NCBI RefSeq assembly: GCF_030867145.1
Contig: NC_134421.1
Location: 31,503,979 to 31,567,978 of the forward strand
Source of the DNA: Opisthocomus hoazin
Lineage: Eukaryota > Chordata > Aves > Opisthocomiformes > Opisthocomidae
Direction of reading: 5' to 3'
DNA: 64,000 nt
The notes under the pieces are model-generated. The model saw only the letters and a list, made by a program, of their open reading frames with translations. It made no database searches and had not been told where the DNA came from. Position numbers and translations under genes: made by a program. Below, piece by piece: positions 42,501 to 51,521 of the stretch; within the stretch, counting starts at the first letter, position 1, and every line of letters begins with the position of its first letter.

Positions 42501-43605
42501 TCTTACCAGGAAAGTACAGGTCACCTGGACAGGGTGTTCTTAGCTGTTCTGTCTAAAGGTTTAGGTTTTGGGAGTATGGCATCTGGTCCTCTTAAGATGC
42601 AAGCTCTAAAGTCATGTTGTGAATGACTAAAGCTGAATACGAAAATAGAACAAGGAATTTCCAGGCAACTATTTTTTTTTCTTGTATCCCTTTTTTGTTC
42701 TAGAACTGTATTACAGCCTATGGCTCAGCTGTACAATGTGCTGTACATGCATGGAATGGGACAGTCCCAGAAACACACATCTCACAATCACATCTACAAG
42801 ACAACTGGATATAGACAAAGTGTATAGTTAAGCAGTAGCATACATTGGAATGTTATCTGATTATGTCAGAAAACCAAGATCCTTTTTTCTTACAGATAGA
42901 GAAATTTTTGAGTGAAATAGGAGAAAATTGTGGAGCCGATATGAAGCAAAAGGATGGATATAGCAGCAGTTCTTTCTTTTTCTTCTGGCTATTGTTTTCC
43001 TGCTGCTGTGGTCACCAGGACATCACAGAGTTCAGCACTCCTAGGTTTATTACTGCCACAGAGCTGGGACAATAAAAGGTATCACAACAGGGTAAAGAGT
43101 TTCTCAAGTCTGAACAGCTCTCCAAGGACAATGAAGTGTGGCAAAATTGCAGAGCATCTGAGATGTGTAGCATAGTCCTAGCTCTACCATGGGCTTCCTG
43201 TATGATCTTGGACAAGTCACTGTGCTTTCTTCTTCCAGGTCTCTTTCCCTCTTTTGAAGATAATGCCTTTAAGACAAGTAATCTCTTTCAAAACAGATCA
43301 TTTCTTACTGGATGCTGTATGGGAGTTTAGTAGTAGCTGAGGCAGCTAGTCAACTGTAATACAAATTTCAACTACAGATGCCTTCCTCAGGGGGAAAATA
43401 CGTCTAGAAATGTTCCAGCCTTTCTATTGACTACCTGGGAATGACTGTATAAATCAGCAGTGGGATACTAGCCAAGGAATAGCTTATAAAGTAATCTTTG
43501 ACTTTGTCAGGAAACTTCTGCTCTGATCTGGGGAAATTTGGCCTTTCCATTTTTCATAAACTTTTACTGAAAGATCTCCAGAAGAAAGAGAGGCCAACTA
43601 GGCCC
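39585..43605. other. Unique non-coding stretch, no gene recognised
   Basis: Several plus-strand frames of 60-97 codons occur near 40.4-41.3 kb and at 41.7-41.9 kb. They overlap one another in different frames and none resembles a known family. No transposable-element tail, microsatellite or RNA gene is apparent. Confidence 0.5.
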
Positions 43606-45611
43606 TTTATATAAGATGCAAAAACCTCAGCGAAACTGAAGGTGGCGTATTACTATGAATGGGGTGTTTAACCAACAACACTGTGATGGAGTGCTCATGG
43701 TTCAGATTGACTGTAGCAAACTGCGGATGGGAAGAAACTGTTAAGCTATTATTATCTTTGTTATTGTTTTTTGGTTGGTTAATACTCACAGACCAAGTCT
43801 GCTATTACTATCGGGACACTCACTCCCCAAAAGTCAGGCATGAAGACCCATGTGAAATTATAATCATGGATAGTGTCCGCACTGTCTATTTGAATCCTAG
43901 ATCCACTAGGACACTCTTGGTGTCACCACCAGATCCAAATAGCGCAAAGTAGGTGAGCCCAGGGAGAGGGGTTAGGTCACTTTTACATTGTCTTCTTTCT
44001 AGCTAAATCTTGAACTTCTAGGATACGAGGCTTTTGATCCCTCTGTCCTTCCTCCTCCTGACTGTCTCATCTCTTTGATTTTTCTGTTTCTTTTTGCTTT
44101 CTGCTTAAAGTGAGACTCAAGATTAGAGAGGCTACTCAACATATCTGCCCCCTCTATCACACCTCTGTGAGCTTGTAAGTAAGGTAGATAGAAGTGCCCT
44201 GCCTGGCTTGAGGTTTGCACATTTCTGTCAGGTCTCCCAGTAGCTGATAAAGCAACTGGTTGAGTGCTCCTTCAGTACAGAAATTGCAAAAACGGGTCAG
44301 CAGCAGAGCTGACACTTTCCTAATTCTGTTTGCAGCTCTCTCATTCCCTTCTGAATTTGTTTATCGTACCCAAGGGAAAAAGAACTGGAACTGATAGGAG
44401 GACATGGGCTATCATGATTTCTATGTGAATTAAAAATTTATTTTTACCTCTAATATGGTGTAAAAGACTCGAAACTAGTGGATTTGTTCCTAAAATCTCT
44501 CTGCTTCTAAAGAGAAAGAAAAGACAGCTAATACTGTGACTATGGAAGCCTAACTTAATACCATAAATATTGAGAGTTGTAGAGCTAGTTTTCTTTCTCA
44601 CATTGTTTTGCTTTCAAATCCCACAGGATTATCGAAGACTCCCCATGAAGAGCTCCTCTCAGCGAACAAGGCTTTTCTACACTATCAGAACAATGAACAA
44701 ACAAAGGCAGCCTAGAAAAAGAAATGCTACTAGGCCCACAAAGGAACATGGACCCTCATTTTAGTGTTGTTAAATTGAACTGAAGTGTGAGATGTCAGCA
44801 TCAGGGGCTATCAGGGCAGAGTTCTTTGACTGTACAAAGCTGGGATTAATGAGGAGCAGCAGGGAGGTGACATTTTACCTCTGTGTGATGCTGCTGAGAT
44901 CAATAACAGAACAACGCATTCGCTCTGGGTGGCCACCGGTATAACAACATGTTGAGAAGCAGGAAAGCACACAGAAAATATCTGCAAAATAACTAAAGAC
45001 ACAGAAATAAGCACCTGTTTTTCTGGCAGATTCAAAGCGTTCAGCCTGTTTCATTTAATTAAAAAAAAGGAATTAATAACTTCACCCTCATGAAAGTACT
45101 TATACTGCCTCATAAAGAGGTTTTCAATCTACTAGCGAAACATATAGTAAGACTCAGTGGCTGGAACTATTTGTAATTAGAAAAGCTCATGTGTGATTTT
45201 TAATAATGACAAGGCTTGAACTACTGGCAAAGGTTATCAGGTCAAATGCTGGATTTACCATTTTCTAGTGTTTTCCAACCAATATGAGATATTACCCTGT
45301 AAGTCTGCCATTGGACGCAGCTCAGAGGTAGCTTAGGTTAGCTACCACCAGCCCCTTCCTGTGATGAGCTCAGACTCTAAGCACTCCCCCTGTGTGATGG
45401 GGAATCTCCAGTGGAGCACCTCTCTGCACCACCCTGCGCAGAGCAGAGATTACTAGTGCATCACCGATTTTTTTGCCAGTCACACCACAATGGGATGCGT
45501 AACCGCACTTTTCACAGGGAAGCGCCGGTGGGAAAGTAGAGACCTAGCAGGGATCCTATGTTGCAACTGTGTATTGCAAAGGACAGCTTTTTTCTTGGAG
45601 TCCACAATGTC
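43606..45611. other. Unique stretch with exon-like segments, unassigned
   Basis: This stretch contains a TATA-like TTTATATAAG at 43606-43615. A 98-codon plus-strand frame at 43659-43952 has a hydrophobic middle segment (LLLSLLLFFGWLIL). Two segments have plausible splice borders, at 43792-43952 and 44627-44764. The product of neither is recognisable, so no gene is called. See findings. The rest, about 44.8-45.6 kb, shows no feature. Confidence 0.35.
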
Positions 45612-45617
45612 GGCGTC
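45612..45617. repeat. Target-site duplication, lower copy (GGCGTC)
   Basis: This six-base GGCGTC directly precedes the TG that begins the LTR on the plus strand. It is repeated exactly after the CA at the other end (46044-46049). A 6-bp duplication is made by integrases of alpha/beta-like retroviruses, including endogenous ERVK-type elements. Confidence 0.85.
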
Positions 45618-45666
45618 TGTTGTGGCGGGTTCTAGGACTCGACTAACATGATCCATAACAGTCAAT

Positions 45667-45672
45667 TTTATT
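45667..45672 (-). terminator. LTR polyadenylation signal AATAAA
   Basis: The plus-strand TTTATT reads AATAAA on the minus strand. It lies about 15 bases downstream of the LTR TATA box and about 50 bases before the LTR end. This is the compact R-region arrangement known from avian and ERVK-type LTRs. In a solo LTR it could still end transcripts entering from higher coordinates. Confidence 0.6.
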
Positions 45673-45684
45673 AGCAGAGAATCT

Positions 45685-45759
45685 GGATTATATAGATAGC
45701 ACTCGGTTATGATTAGTCACTAGACATAAACACTCTATACAGCACTCAGTTATGATTGG
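45685..45759 (-). promoter_or_regulatory. LTR core promoter: CCAAT and TATA boxes
   Basis: Read on the minus strand, TGACCAATCAT (core ATTGG at 45755-45759 on the plus strand) precedes CTATATAATCC (45685-45695) by about 60 bases. This is good spacing for a polymerase II promoter. A start site would fall near 45.66 kb, with transcription toward lower coordinates. Activity is inferred only. Confidence 0.55.
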
Positions 45760-45781
45760 TCACTATGCATAAAACATCTAT
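45698..45781 (-). repeat. Duplicated 41-43-bp U3 block inside the LTR
   Basis: Two diverged head-to-tail copies (45698-45740 and 45741-45781) share agcactc-gttatgatt-gtcact. The upper copy holds an intact CCAAT box. In the lower copy the same position reads CTAAT. Duplicated enhancer units are common in retroviral U3 regions. Confidence 0.75.
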
Positions 45782-46043
45782 CAATAAAACATCCGGGTTA
45801 CATCAGCAATACTCAAAATATAACTGGTCAGTATTCATAGAACGACTGTTTACCTGCAGCTGACCTGAGAATGATTGTCTTTTCCACAGCCAGCCTGGTA
45901 AAGGTCTGTTTTCCCACAGTCGGCCTGAGAAAGGCCTTGAGGCCTGTGCTGCTTGAAGCCTGTGCTGCTACAAACCGATCGAGTCCATATTCAGAGTGTC
46001 TGGGTTGCTCACAATATGTCCCTGTTTTTCCAGAAACCCCACA

Positions 46044-46049
46044 GGCGTC
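46044..46049. repeat. Target-site duplication, upper copy (GGCGTC)
   Basis: This is the exact copy of 45612-45617, directly after the CA terminus of the LTR. Confidence 0.85.
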
Positions 46050-46067
46050 TGAAGACAAATAAGGATT

Positions 46068-46562
46068 TCACAGAATCACAGAATCACAGAATGATCAGGG
46101 TAGGAAGGGACCTCTGTGGGTCATCTAGTCCAACCCCCCTGCTGAAGCAGGGTCACCTACAGCAGGCTGCAGAGGACCTTGTCCAGGCAAGTCTTGAATA
46201 TCTCCAGAGAAGGAGACTCCACAACCTCCCTGGGCAGCCTGTTCCAGGGCTCCGTCACCCTCAGAGTGAAGAAGTTCTTCCTCATGTTCAGACGGAACTT
46301 CCTGTGCTTCAGTTTGTGCCCGTTGCCCCTTGTCCTGTCGCTGGGCACCACTGAAAAGAGTCTGGCCGCATCCTCCTGACACCCACCCTTAAGATATTAA
46401 TAAGCATTTAGAAGGTCCCCTCTCAGCCTTCTCTTCTTCAGGCTGAACAAGCCCAGCTCCCTCAGCCTCTCCTCATAGGACAGATGATCCTGTCCCCTCA
46501 TCATCCTCATAGCCCTCCGCTGGACTCTCTCCAGTAGCTCCAGTAGCTCCTTCTTCTCCGTC
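46068..46562 (-). mobile_element. CR1 LINE 3' end, 5'-truncated, minus strand
   Basis: The plus strand begins with three copies of the 8-mer tcacagaa. This is the reverse complement of the ATTCTGTG-type tail that ends CR1 elements. It then runs through the typical CR1 3' UTR (ggaagggacct...catctagtccaacccccctg) into the reverse-transcriptase ORF2 C-terminus. About 495 bp remain. The loss of the 5' part is the usual fate of CR1 copies. CR1 is the dominant LINE of bird genomes. The element lies 18 bases beyond the LTR target duplication, so the two are distinct insertions in close contact. A 9-bp duplication (ctccagtag twice, 46529-46546) lies near its truncated end. Confidence 0.93.
46157..46550 (-). 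pseudogene. CR1 ORF2 C-terminal remnant
   Basis: On the minus strand an almost intact frame of about 130 codons ends at TAG (46159-46157). It contains residue blocks typical of the CR1 reverse-transcriptase C-terminus, such as [23 protein letters not shown], and WNRLPREVV followed by SPSLEIFK. One in-frame TAA at 46399-46397 interrupts it, where related copies usually carry a glutamine codon. The catalytic reverse-transcriptase and endonuclease domains lie upstream of the truncation and are absent, so the fragment cannot make an active enzyme. Confidence 0.88.
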
Positions 46563-46643
46563 TGTTTCTATGTGGTAGTTCAGCACCCTTTGCAGTCAGC
46601 TCTCCACATGCTCCCCGCAGTGTATAAGGTCTATTAAGCTAAA

Positions 46644-47033
46644 GGCGGTGTTTTCATAGCTGCTTCGTGTTCCCCCCGGGCCACATCTCCTCCAGACCGC
46701 CTTCACCCGACGCCCGGAGAGGAGATTGGAGCTGCCGAGTCGCGGCCCGCTCAGGCTCGGCAGATGCGTGCTAAAACGCTGCCACCTTGTGCTGGTTCGG
46801 CAGCAAACCCAGGCTCAGCACCCGCCAAAGCCGTCCCTGGGGTGCGAGGCCGTGCCCCGAGGTCTGCGCGCAGGCGGGGGCCAGAGGGGCCGCTCCCGCC
46901 CGCGGGCAGCCCCGCCGGGGCACCGGCACCCAGCCTTCCCTCGGCCTCCATCGCCCGACCGCGCAGCCCACCCGGCCGGGGAGGCGGCAGGGGAGGCGGG
47001 AACTTCCCTCAGCGTCGGCTCCCCGTCCGAGCT
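46644..47033. promoter_or_regulatory. CpG island, candidate promoter
   Basis: My count gives about 43 CpG dinucleotides in about 390 bp, with high G+C and several GC-box-like GGCGGG runs. The rest of the window is CpG-depleted. Vertebrate CpG islands commonly mark promoters. Both strands have open frames here: a 66-codon minus-strand frame from ATG at 46951, with purine at -3 and G at +4, and 99-154-codon plus-strand frames. High GC alone removes stop codons, so I do not call a protein. The direction of transcription cannot be decided. No TATA box is evident, as usual for this promoter class. Confidence 0.68.
46779..46795 (-). promoter_or_regulatory. CTCF-like motif within the CpG island
   Basis: Read on the minus strand, CCAGCACAAGGTGGCAG closely matches the AGGTGGCAG core of the vertebrate CTCF consensus. 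It lies inside the CpG island, a common location for such sites. It is a single motif match only, and occupancy is unknown. Confidence 0.35.
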
Positions 47034-48163
47034 CACAGGCAGCTGCAAAGGAAGAAACCCTAATAGGAACCAGAAGACTGCTCATGTAGTCAGAGGCACA
47101 AGTCTCTTTGCTGTAACTCTCCCTTTTGTGACATGCATGCCACAAATACTAGACAAATCTGCTCTCTGCATATTGGCAGGAACCTTCTAAGATGCAGAAT
47201 AGCTCACACATTTAGCCTAGCTCCCTGCTTGTGTTTTTTCAACCACGGCAAAAAGCAGCTCCTAGGGAGGTGCTTAAGTTGCAGGCGGGGAACCAAAGCT
47301 TCCCAGAGAGAAAATTATTCATCTTGTCTTAGTCTTTAGCATTAACACTCTTCACTAACATGCTTGTCTTTCCTTATCCCATCTACCTTCAAATTCTTTA
47401 TGCGTTTGTTTGTTCCAAAACACCCTTACAACACCCTCTCTAAACCATGCTTCACCCTGCTCTGGCTGCATTTAATTCACATGGAGTCCCTAAGCCAATC
47501 CATCCCAGCACCCTCTCTGACCAGTAATGGTTAGTCAGTACCAGCCGCGAAGTTTCTCCCCCTGTGTAACATTTCACTTTGACGCTCCCCGTGTGTAAGC
47601 TGAAAATAGAGAAGTTCAGAAAAAGCTGGAGAGATTTTCTAGTACCTGCTCAGTAGATCAGACATGAATTAACATTTGAAAGTTATGTATGTGAAATGTG
47701 AAGTACTACGTTATGATGAGCTAAGCATTATTTCATCGTACTGTTAGTCTAAAAGTTACAGAGCTTATTTCCTTTGACCCAAGAGGGTTATCGATCAGCA
47801 GCGGACTGTTATGATTTACCACTTTATAAGATTTAGGCTGCAGGCAAAAAAGTATAAATTGTTACAGGCACTGCTCTGGCTGTCAGCCCTTGGCACTGAC
47901 ACTGTTTTGTCTGTCAAAGCTCGAAGCTGGTTGACAGACTGCGGTTGTCAGCTACCTGTTCACAGACTCTTTCTCCGTGTCTGAGGGTGCTGAGCACCTC
48001 CCATGAAGGTGCTGGAAACCGCAAGAGCTGGGTACTTTGAAGTCAGACTGTGGGAAGGTTGCTGAGGAAATCAAAGCAGATGTTACACAGTTTATACTGG
48101 TGAAACATAACACGCTCTTTGCACAAAATACTCCTTGGGAATCAACCATAAGATCACTCCCTT
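47034..48163. other. Flank of the CpG island, no gene recognised
   Basis: Composition falls back to the window average within about 100 bases of the island. No exon with convincing splice borders was found, and no transposable element. If the island's transcript runs in the plus direction, its first exon may extend into the first part of this stretch. Confidence 0.45.
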
Positions 48164-48180
48164 CCCCCCCCCCCCCCCCC
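48164..48180. repeat. C17 homopolymer
   Basis: This is an uninterrupted run of 17 C (G17 on the minus strand). Long C runs are rarer than A/T runs in vertebrate DNA. They can form i-motif or G-quadruplex structures and often cause sequencing length errors. Confidence 0.8.
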
Positions 48181-50314
48181 TTATTTGTTGCTCAACAGAG
48201 GTCTAATTAACTGAGCAAAGCACACACAGAGAAACAGGCGAGCACAGAGGTATCTCCTGATTTGAGTAAAGGTCAGCAACTGACATTAATATTTCTTTTC
48301 CTGCTTCATATAGTGTTAATCAACAGAAACACAAGTTACTTCCAGACAATTTTGCTAACATTAGGTGGAATGACTGTGTTAGTTATTGCTCTCTTGTTTG
48401 CAAAGTTGATTTTGCTAGGATGCAAGCAAATTGCAAAAATAATCTTCAGTCCAGATAATTTCCTTGGGATATTGAGAGTACACTTGTGTGTGAATAAGTG
48501 TGCTAATCTGTGTCTGAGAGAGATTCAGACATCAAGAGGATCTGTACTGCTTGTTTTTTGAGGTTTAGAGTGCCTGGCTGTTGGTTGCAGCTGGGACCAA
48601 CAGACCTTATTTGGCAGCTCCAGTCTTTTGCCATCCACCACTTTTGCCAGTGGGATTACAGGAGCGGAGAGGGCAGCAGGGAGGAGAAAGGAGTGGGGTC
48701 CTTTTCATGAGAGAAAGAAGCAGGGGCAGAGAGCAAAGCTGTGTTGGATTTTCATTCCCTTTGTTCCTCTTCACTCCAAAGATGATATATGTCACCTCCT
48801 CCCACCACCACCCCTTTCCCCAGCTCCTTAGATGGATGTGAGACAGAAGAGGGCTGTGCCAGGAGCCTGCAGTGCTGCATTTGGCTGCTTCCCCCATTTG
48901 ATTTCTAGGGAAGACTAATGATTAAGGTGCTCTTGTTGCGCTTGTCTACTTCATGCCACTTGCTTCTCCTGCAGTCTCTCTGTCCATGCTCAACTCTAGC
49001 TACCACTGAAAAACACTGAAAGCTGGACTTAACCGATCAGTCTAATTCCTTCAGGCAGACAGTGAACTCCCGAGTGCTGGCACCCATTTCTGAGATTCCC
49101 TTCTTTCCCTTTGCTCATCAAGCATCCTTCTCACCATTTTGCTGTGAGCCTTATGGCTCCTGCTGGGTTCTGTACACCCTGGTTTCTGAAGTGATCATTA
49201 AAAGATAGCTAACACAGCCACTCACAGGCAGAGATGGAGGTGGGCATCTGCCCTGCCGTCCACACACCTTTTCAGACAGAACAACACTCAAGCACCCCAG
49301 ATGTATGAGATTGACTGAAAAACTACGATAGTTAAACATTTTGAGGGGAGGAAAGCTGTGTCCTCTGATATTAAAGCCTTAAAGGTTTTATAAATCTTTG
49401 CTGTGTCTAGACAGTCTCAGCGTAGAAGCTTTATTCTTTGCATTTAATAAAAAGAGGGAGGGGTCTGAAGTAGCACAAGTAATGCAAGGGTCAACAACTC
49501 TGGGGCATCTGACACTGGCCAGAGGGCAGAAAGTAGCCAGCAGACAGTCTTATACTAACAAAGATTTACTCATCTCCATAAATATGACAGTAGGTGTCCA
49601 TGAGCCTATGTGCAGATGAACTATTTATCCCTCTCAGAATGTGAGGTGAAGATATTTGCCCCAGGCTTTTAGTTAGACACTCAGGACATTTCTCAAGCTG
49701 TCAGTTGCCTATATATCATAGCTGTGATGTTGCACCAGAAAAATGAGATAAACCAGGCAGAACACAATGAAAGACATTGCCTGATGCTTCATGCTATCTC
49801 GGTTCACCTAGTGCAAGTGTTATATGATTCATAACTTCCTTTCACACGCTGAAGGGAAATCCTGAGCTATGGACAGGAAGTCAAAGAGCAGAAAAGAACA
49901 AAACATGCTTCAATTTCCTGTTATAGGTAGCTCTGGGAGTTGTAACTGTGGCTTCTAAAATATGAGTGATAAGAGAAACAGTCTGTTGGAAGGGATAAGC
50001 AGATGGGTTACAAGCATGTATGGGTACCAACCGCATTTGATGTTGTGCTGAACAACCGATTCACCACATCTGCCACAGAAAGTATAAAATTTACTAGTTA
50101 TACTTTTATTTTCTGTTTGTTGAATAGAACTCCAGCTCTGTGCAATTTTGTTTCAAGTATCAAAAGGCTATTTATTCTCATTTCAGTGGAATAGAATAGA
50201 AATAGGCAACAGGATTGTTCATTTAACACACGGCTTCTATGAGTATCTTGGTAAAGTATATTTCTATCTGCACTCTTCTTTGGCTTAACATTTTCAGTAA
50301 TTTGCAGATTATTT
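48181..50314. other. Unique non-coding stretch, no gene recognised
   Basis: A 300-base plus-strand open stretch at 48262-48561 encodes T-rich, hydrophobic segments, but it starts at TTG and has no family resemblance. I read it as chance. Nothing else is recognisable. Confidence 0.5.
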
Positions 50315-50426
50315 GATTTTATTTTGTTTTATTTTGTTTTATTTTCTTTTGGTTTATTTTATTTTATTTTATTTTATTTTATTTTATTTTATTTTATTTT
50401 ATTTTATTTTATTTTATTTTATTTTT
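50315..50426. repeat. (TTTTA)n pentanucleotide microsatellite
   Basis: Roughly 22 units of TTTTA span the array. The first third has substitutions (TTTTG and TTTTC variants), and an uninterrupted core runs from about 50354 to 50424. The apparent Phe/Ile/Leu/Tyr-repeat open frame across it is an artefact of the repeat. Confidence 0.95.
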
Positions 50427-51041
50427 CATATCTAACACATAGACTTAAACCCCCTGTGTCAAGACAGTGTCAGGAAAGAGGGAAGCAGCTGAAGGAACTT
50501 TTCTTTAATAAGGCTGTTGAGGCTATTTGACCAGTTCAACTGCATTGTTCAGTTCTGACTCTGTCCCACTATCCTGTTCCTTACCCTAAATAATGAAGGA
50601 ACTTGCAAAGTGATTTCTAACAACAGAATAATACAATCAAATGAAACAACCCTAAGCATTTTATCATGAAATCTGGAAAATTTGAAGTTCTACTGAGAGG
50701 CTGCAAATTTTTACAGATGAAAGCCTCAATTTGGTAAAAACAAAATAACTTACCTCACTTGAAAAATAGAAATGTAGGGACATTCTTTATGCTGGGTATT
50801 TCTGTCCCCAAAACGGACCCTCCTGCCTTTCCCTGGAGATATGTACATCACCTACAAGGGCTTACATGAGAGCTGCAGGGTGAATGAGCCTGGGGTGCTG
50901 TGGGGCAGAAGCCACAGAGCATGGGACCCTGACTGTGTCCCTGGCTGTATCGGGTGGTATACAATTTAATGCATAGTATTTAGAGCTACCTTCAGGTTAA
51001 TGCATTTTTCAGTCCAGGCATTGGTAGAAGTATCTAGGCTT
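50427..51041. other. Unique spacer between two microsatellites
   Basis: There are about 615 bases of ordinary sequence between the TTTTA array and the CR1-linked AATAG array. No gene or repeat was recognised. Confidence 0.5.
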
Positions 51042-51140
51042 ATAGAATAGAATAGAATAGAGTAGAATAGAATAGAATAGAATAGAATAGAATAGAATAG
51101 AATAGAATAGAATAGAATAGAATAGAATAGAATAGAATAT
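51042..51140. repeat. (AATAG)n array grown from a CR1 tail
   Basis: About 20 copies of AATAG (TTCTA/ATTCT on the minus strand) are present with one interruption at about 51061. The array abuts the 3' UTR of the minus-strand CR1 at 51141 exactly where that element's ATTCT-type tail belongs. It is therefore best read as an expansion of the retroposon tail. Confidence 0.93.
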
Positions 51141-51521
51141 TTCAGTTGGAAGGGACCTACAATGATCATCTAGTCCAACTGCCTGACCACTTCAGGGCTG
51201 ATCAGAAGTTAAAGCATGTTATTAAGGGCATTGTCTAAATGCCTCTTAAACATTGACAGGCTTGAGGCATTGGCCACCCCTCTAGGCAACCTGTTCCAGT
51301 GTTTGACCACTCTCTCAGAAGAGAAATTCTTCCTAACGTCCGGTCTAAACCTCCCCTGGCGCAGCTTTGAACCATTCGCTTGCGTCCTATCACCAGATCT
51401 CAGGAAGAAGAGATCAGCACCTCCCTCTCCTCTTCCCCTCCTTGGGAAGATGTAGAGGGCAATAAGGTCACCCCTCAGCTTTCTTCAAATTAGACACATC
51501 CATAGCTGCTCCTCATAGGAC
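51141..51521 (-). mobile_element. CR1 LINE 3' end, 5'-truncated, minus strand
   Basis: This is a second minus-strand CR1 of a different subfamily from the 46-kb copy. It has an ATTCT-type tail rather than the 8-bp tail, and its own 3' UTR wording (ggaagggacctacaatgatc). ORF2 ends in TAA at 51211-51209. About 380 bp plus tail remain. Confidence 0.92.
51209..51478 (-). pseudogene. CR1 ORF2 C-terminal remnant, frame intact for 90 codons
   Basis: Read on the minus strand, 90 codons ending in TAA are free of stops. They contain the CR1 C-terminal blocks LRGDLIALYIF, DRTQANGSKLRQGRF and VVKHWNRLPRGV, followed by the MFKRHLDNALNNML end. Just upstream, before LRGDL, the frame shifts. Only the C-terminal tail is left, without catalytic domains. 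Confidence 0.87.

Larger units (their letters stand above)
45618..46043 (-). mobile_element. Complete solo LTR of an endogenous retrovirus, 426 bp
   Basis: On the minus strand the element begins TGTGGGGTTTC at 46043 and ends CCGCCACAACA at 45618, so it has the canonical TG...CA termini. It is flanked by a perfect GGCGTC duplication. Read on the minus strand it shows, in order, a U3 region with a duplicated block of about 43 bp, a CCAAT box, a TATA box and an AATAAA signal. That is the expected LTR order. No internal retroviral sequence, primer-binding site or second LTR is present. The provirus was therefore lost by recombination between its LTRs, leaving a solo LTR. The 6-bp duplication suggests the alpha/beta (class II, ERVK-like) group. 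The subfamily is not identified. The perfect duplication implies a fairly recent insertion. Confidence 0.87.

Noticed and set aside
45612..46562. A single composite element joining the LTR and the CR1
   Set aside because: The LTR has its own perfect target duplication. 18 bases of unrelated sequence separate that duplication from the CR1 tail, so these are two independent insertions.
46726..47190. Long overlapping frames on both strands in the CpG island (up to 154 codons)
   Set aside because: GC-rich DNA lacks stop codons by composition. Several frames are open at once and none resembles a known protein.
48262..48561. Hydrophobic 99-codon frame resembling a two-span membrane protein
   Set aside because: It starts at TTG, and its hydrophobicity follows from T-richness. 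There are no splice signals or family match to support it.
50324..50530. 68-codon frame rich in Phe, Ile, Leu and Tyr
   Set aside because: It is produced by the TTTTA microsatellite.
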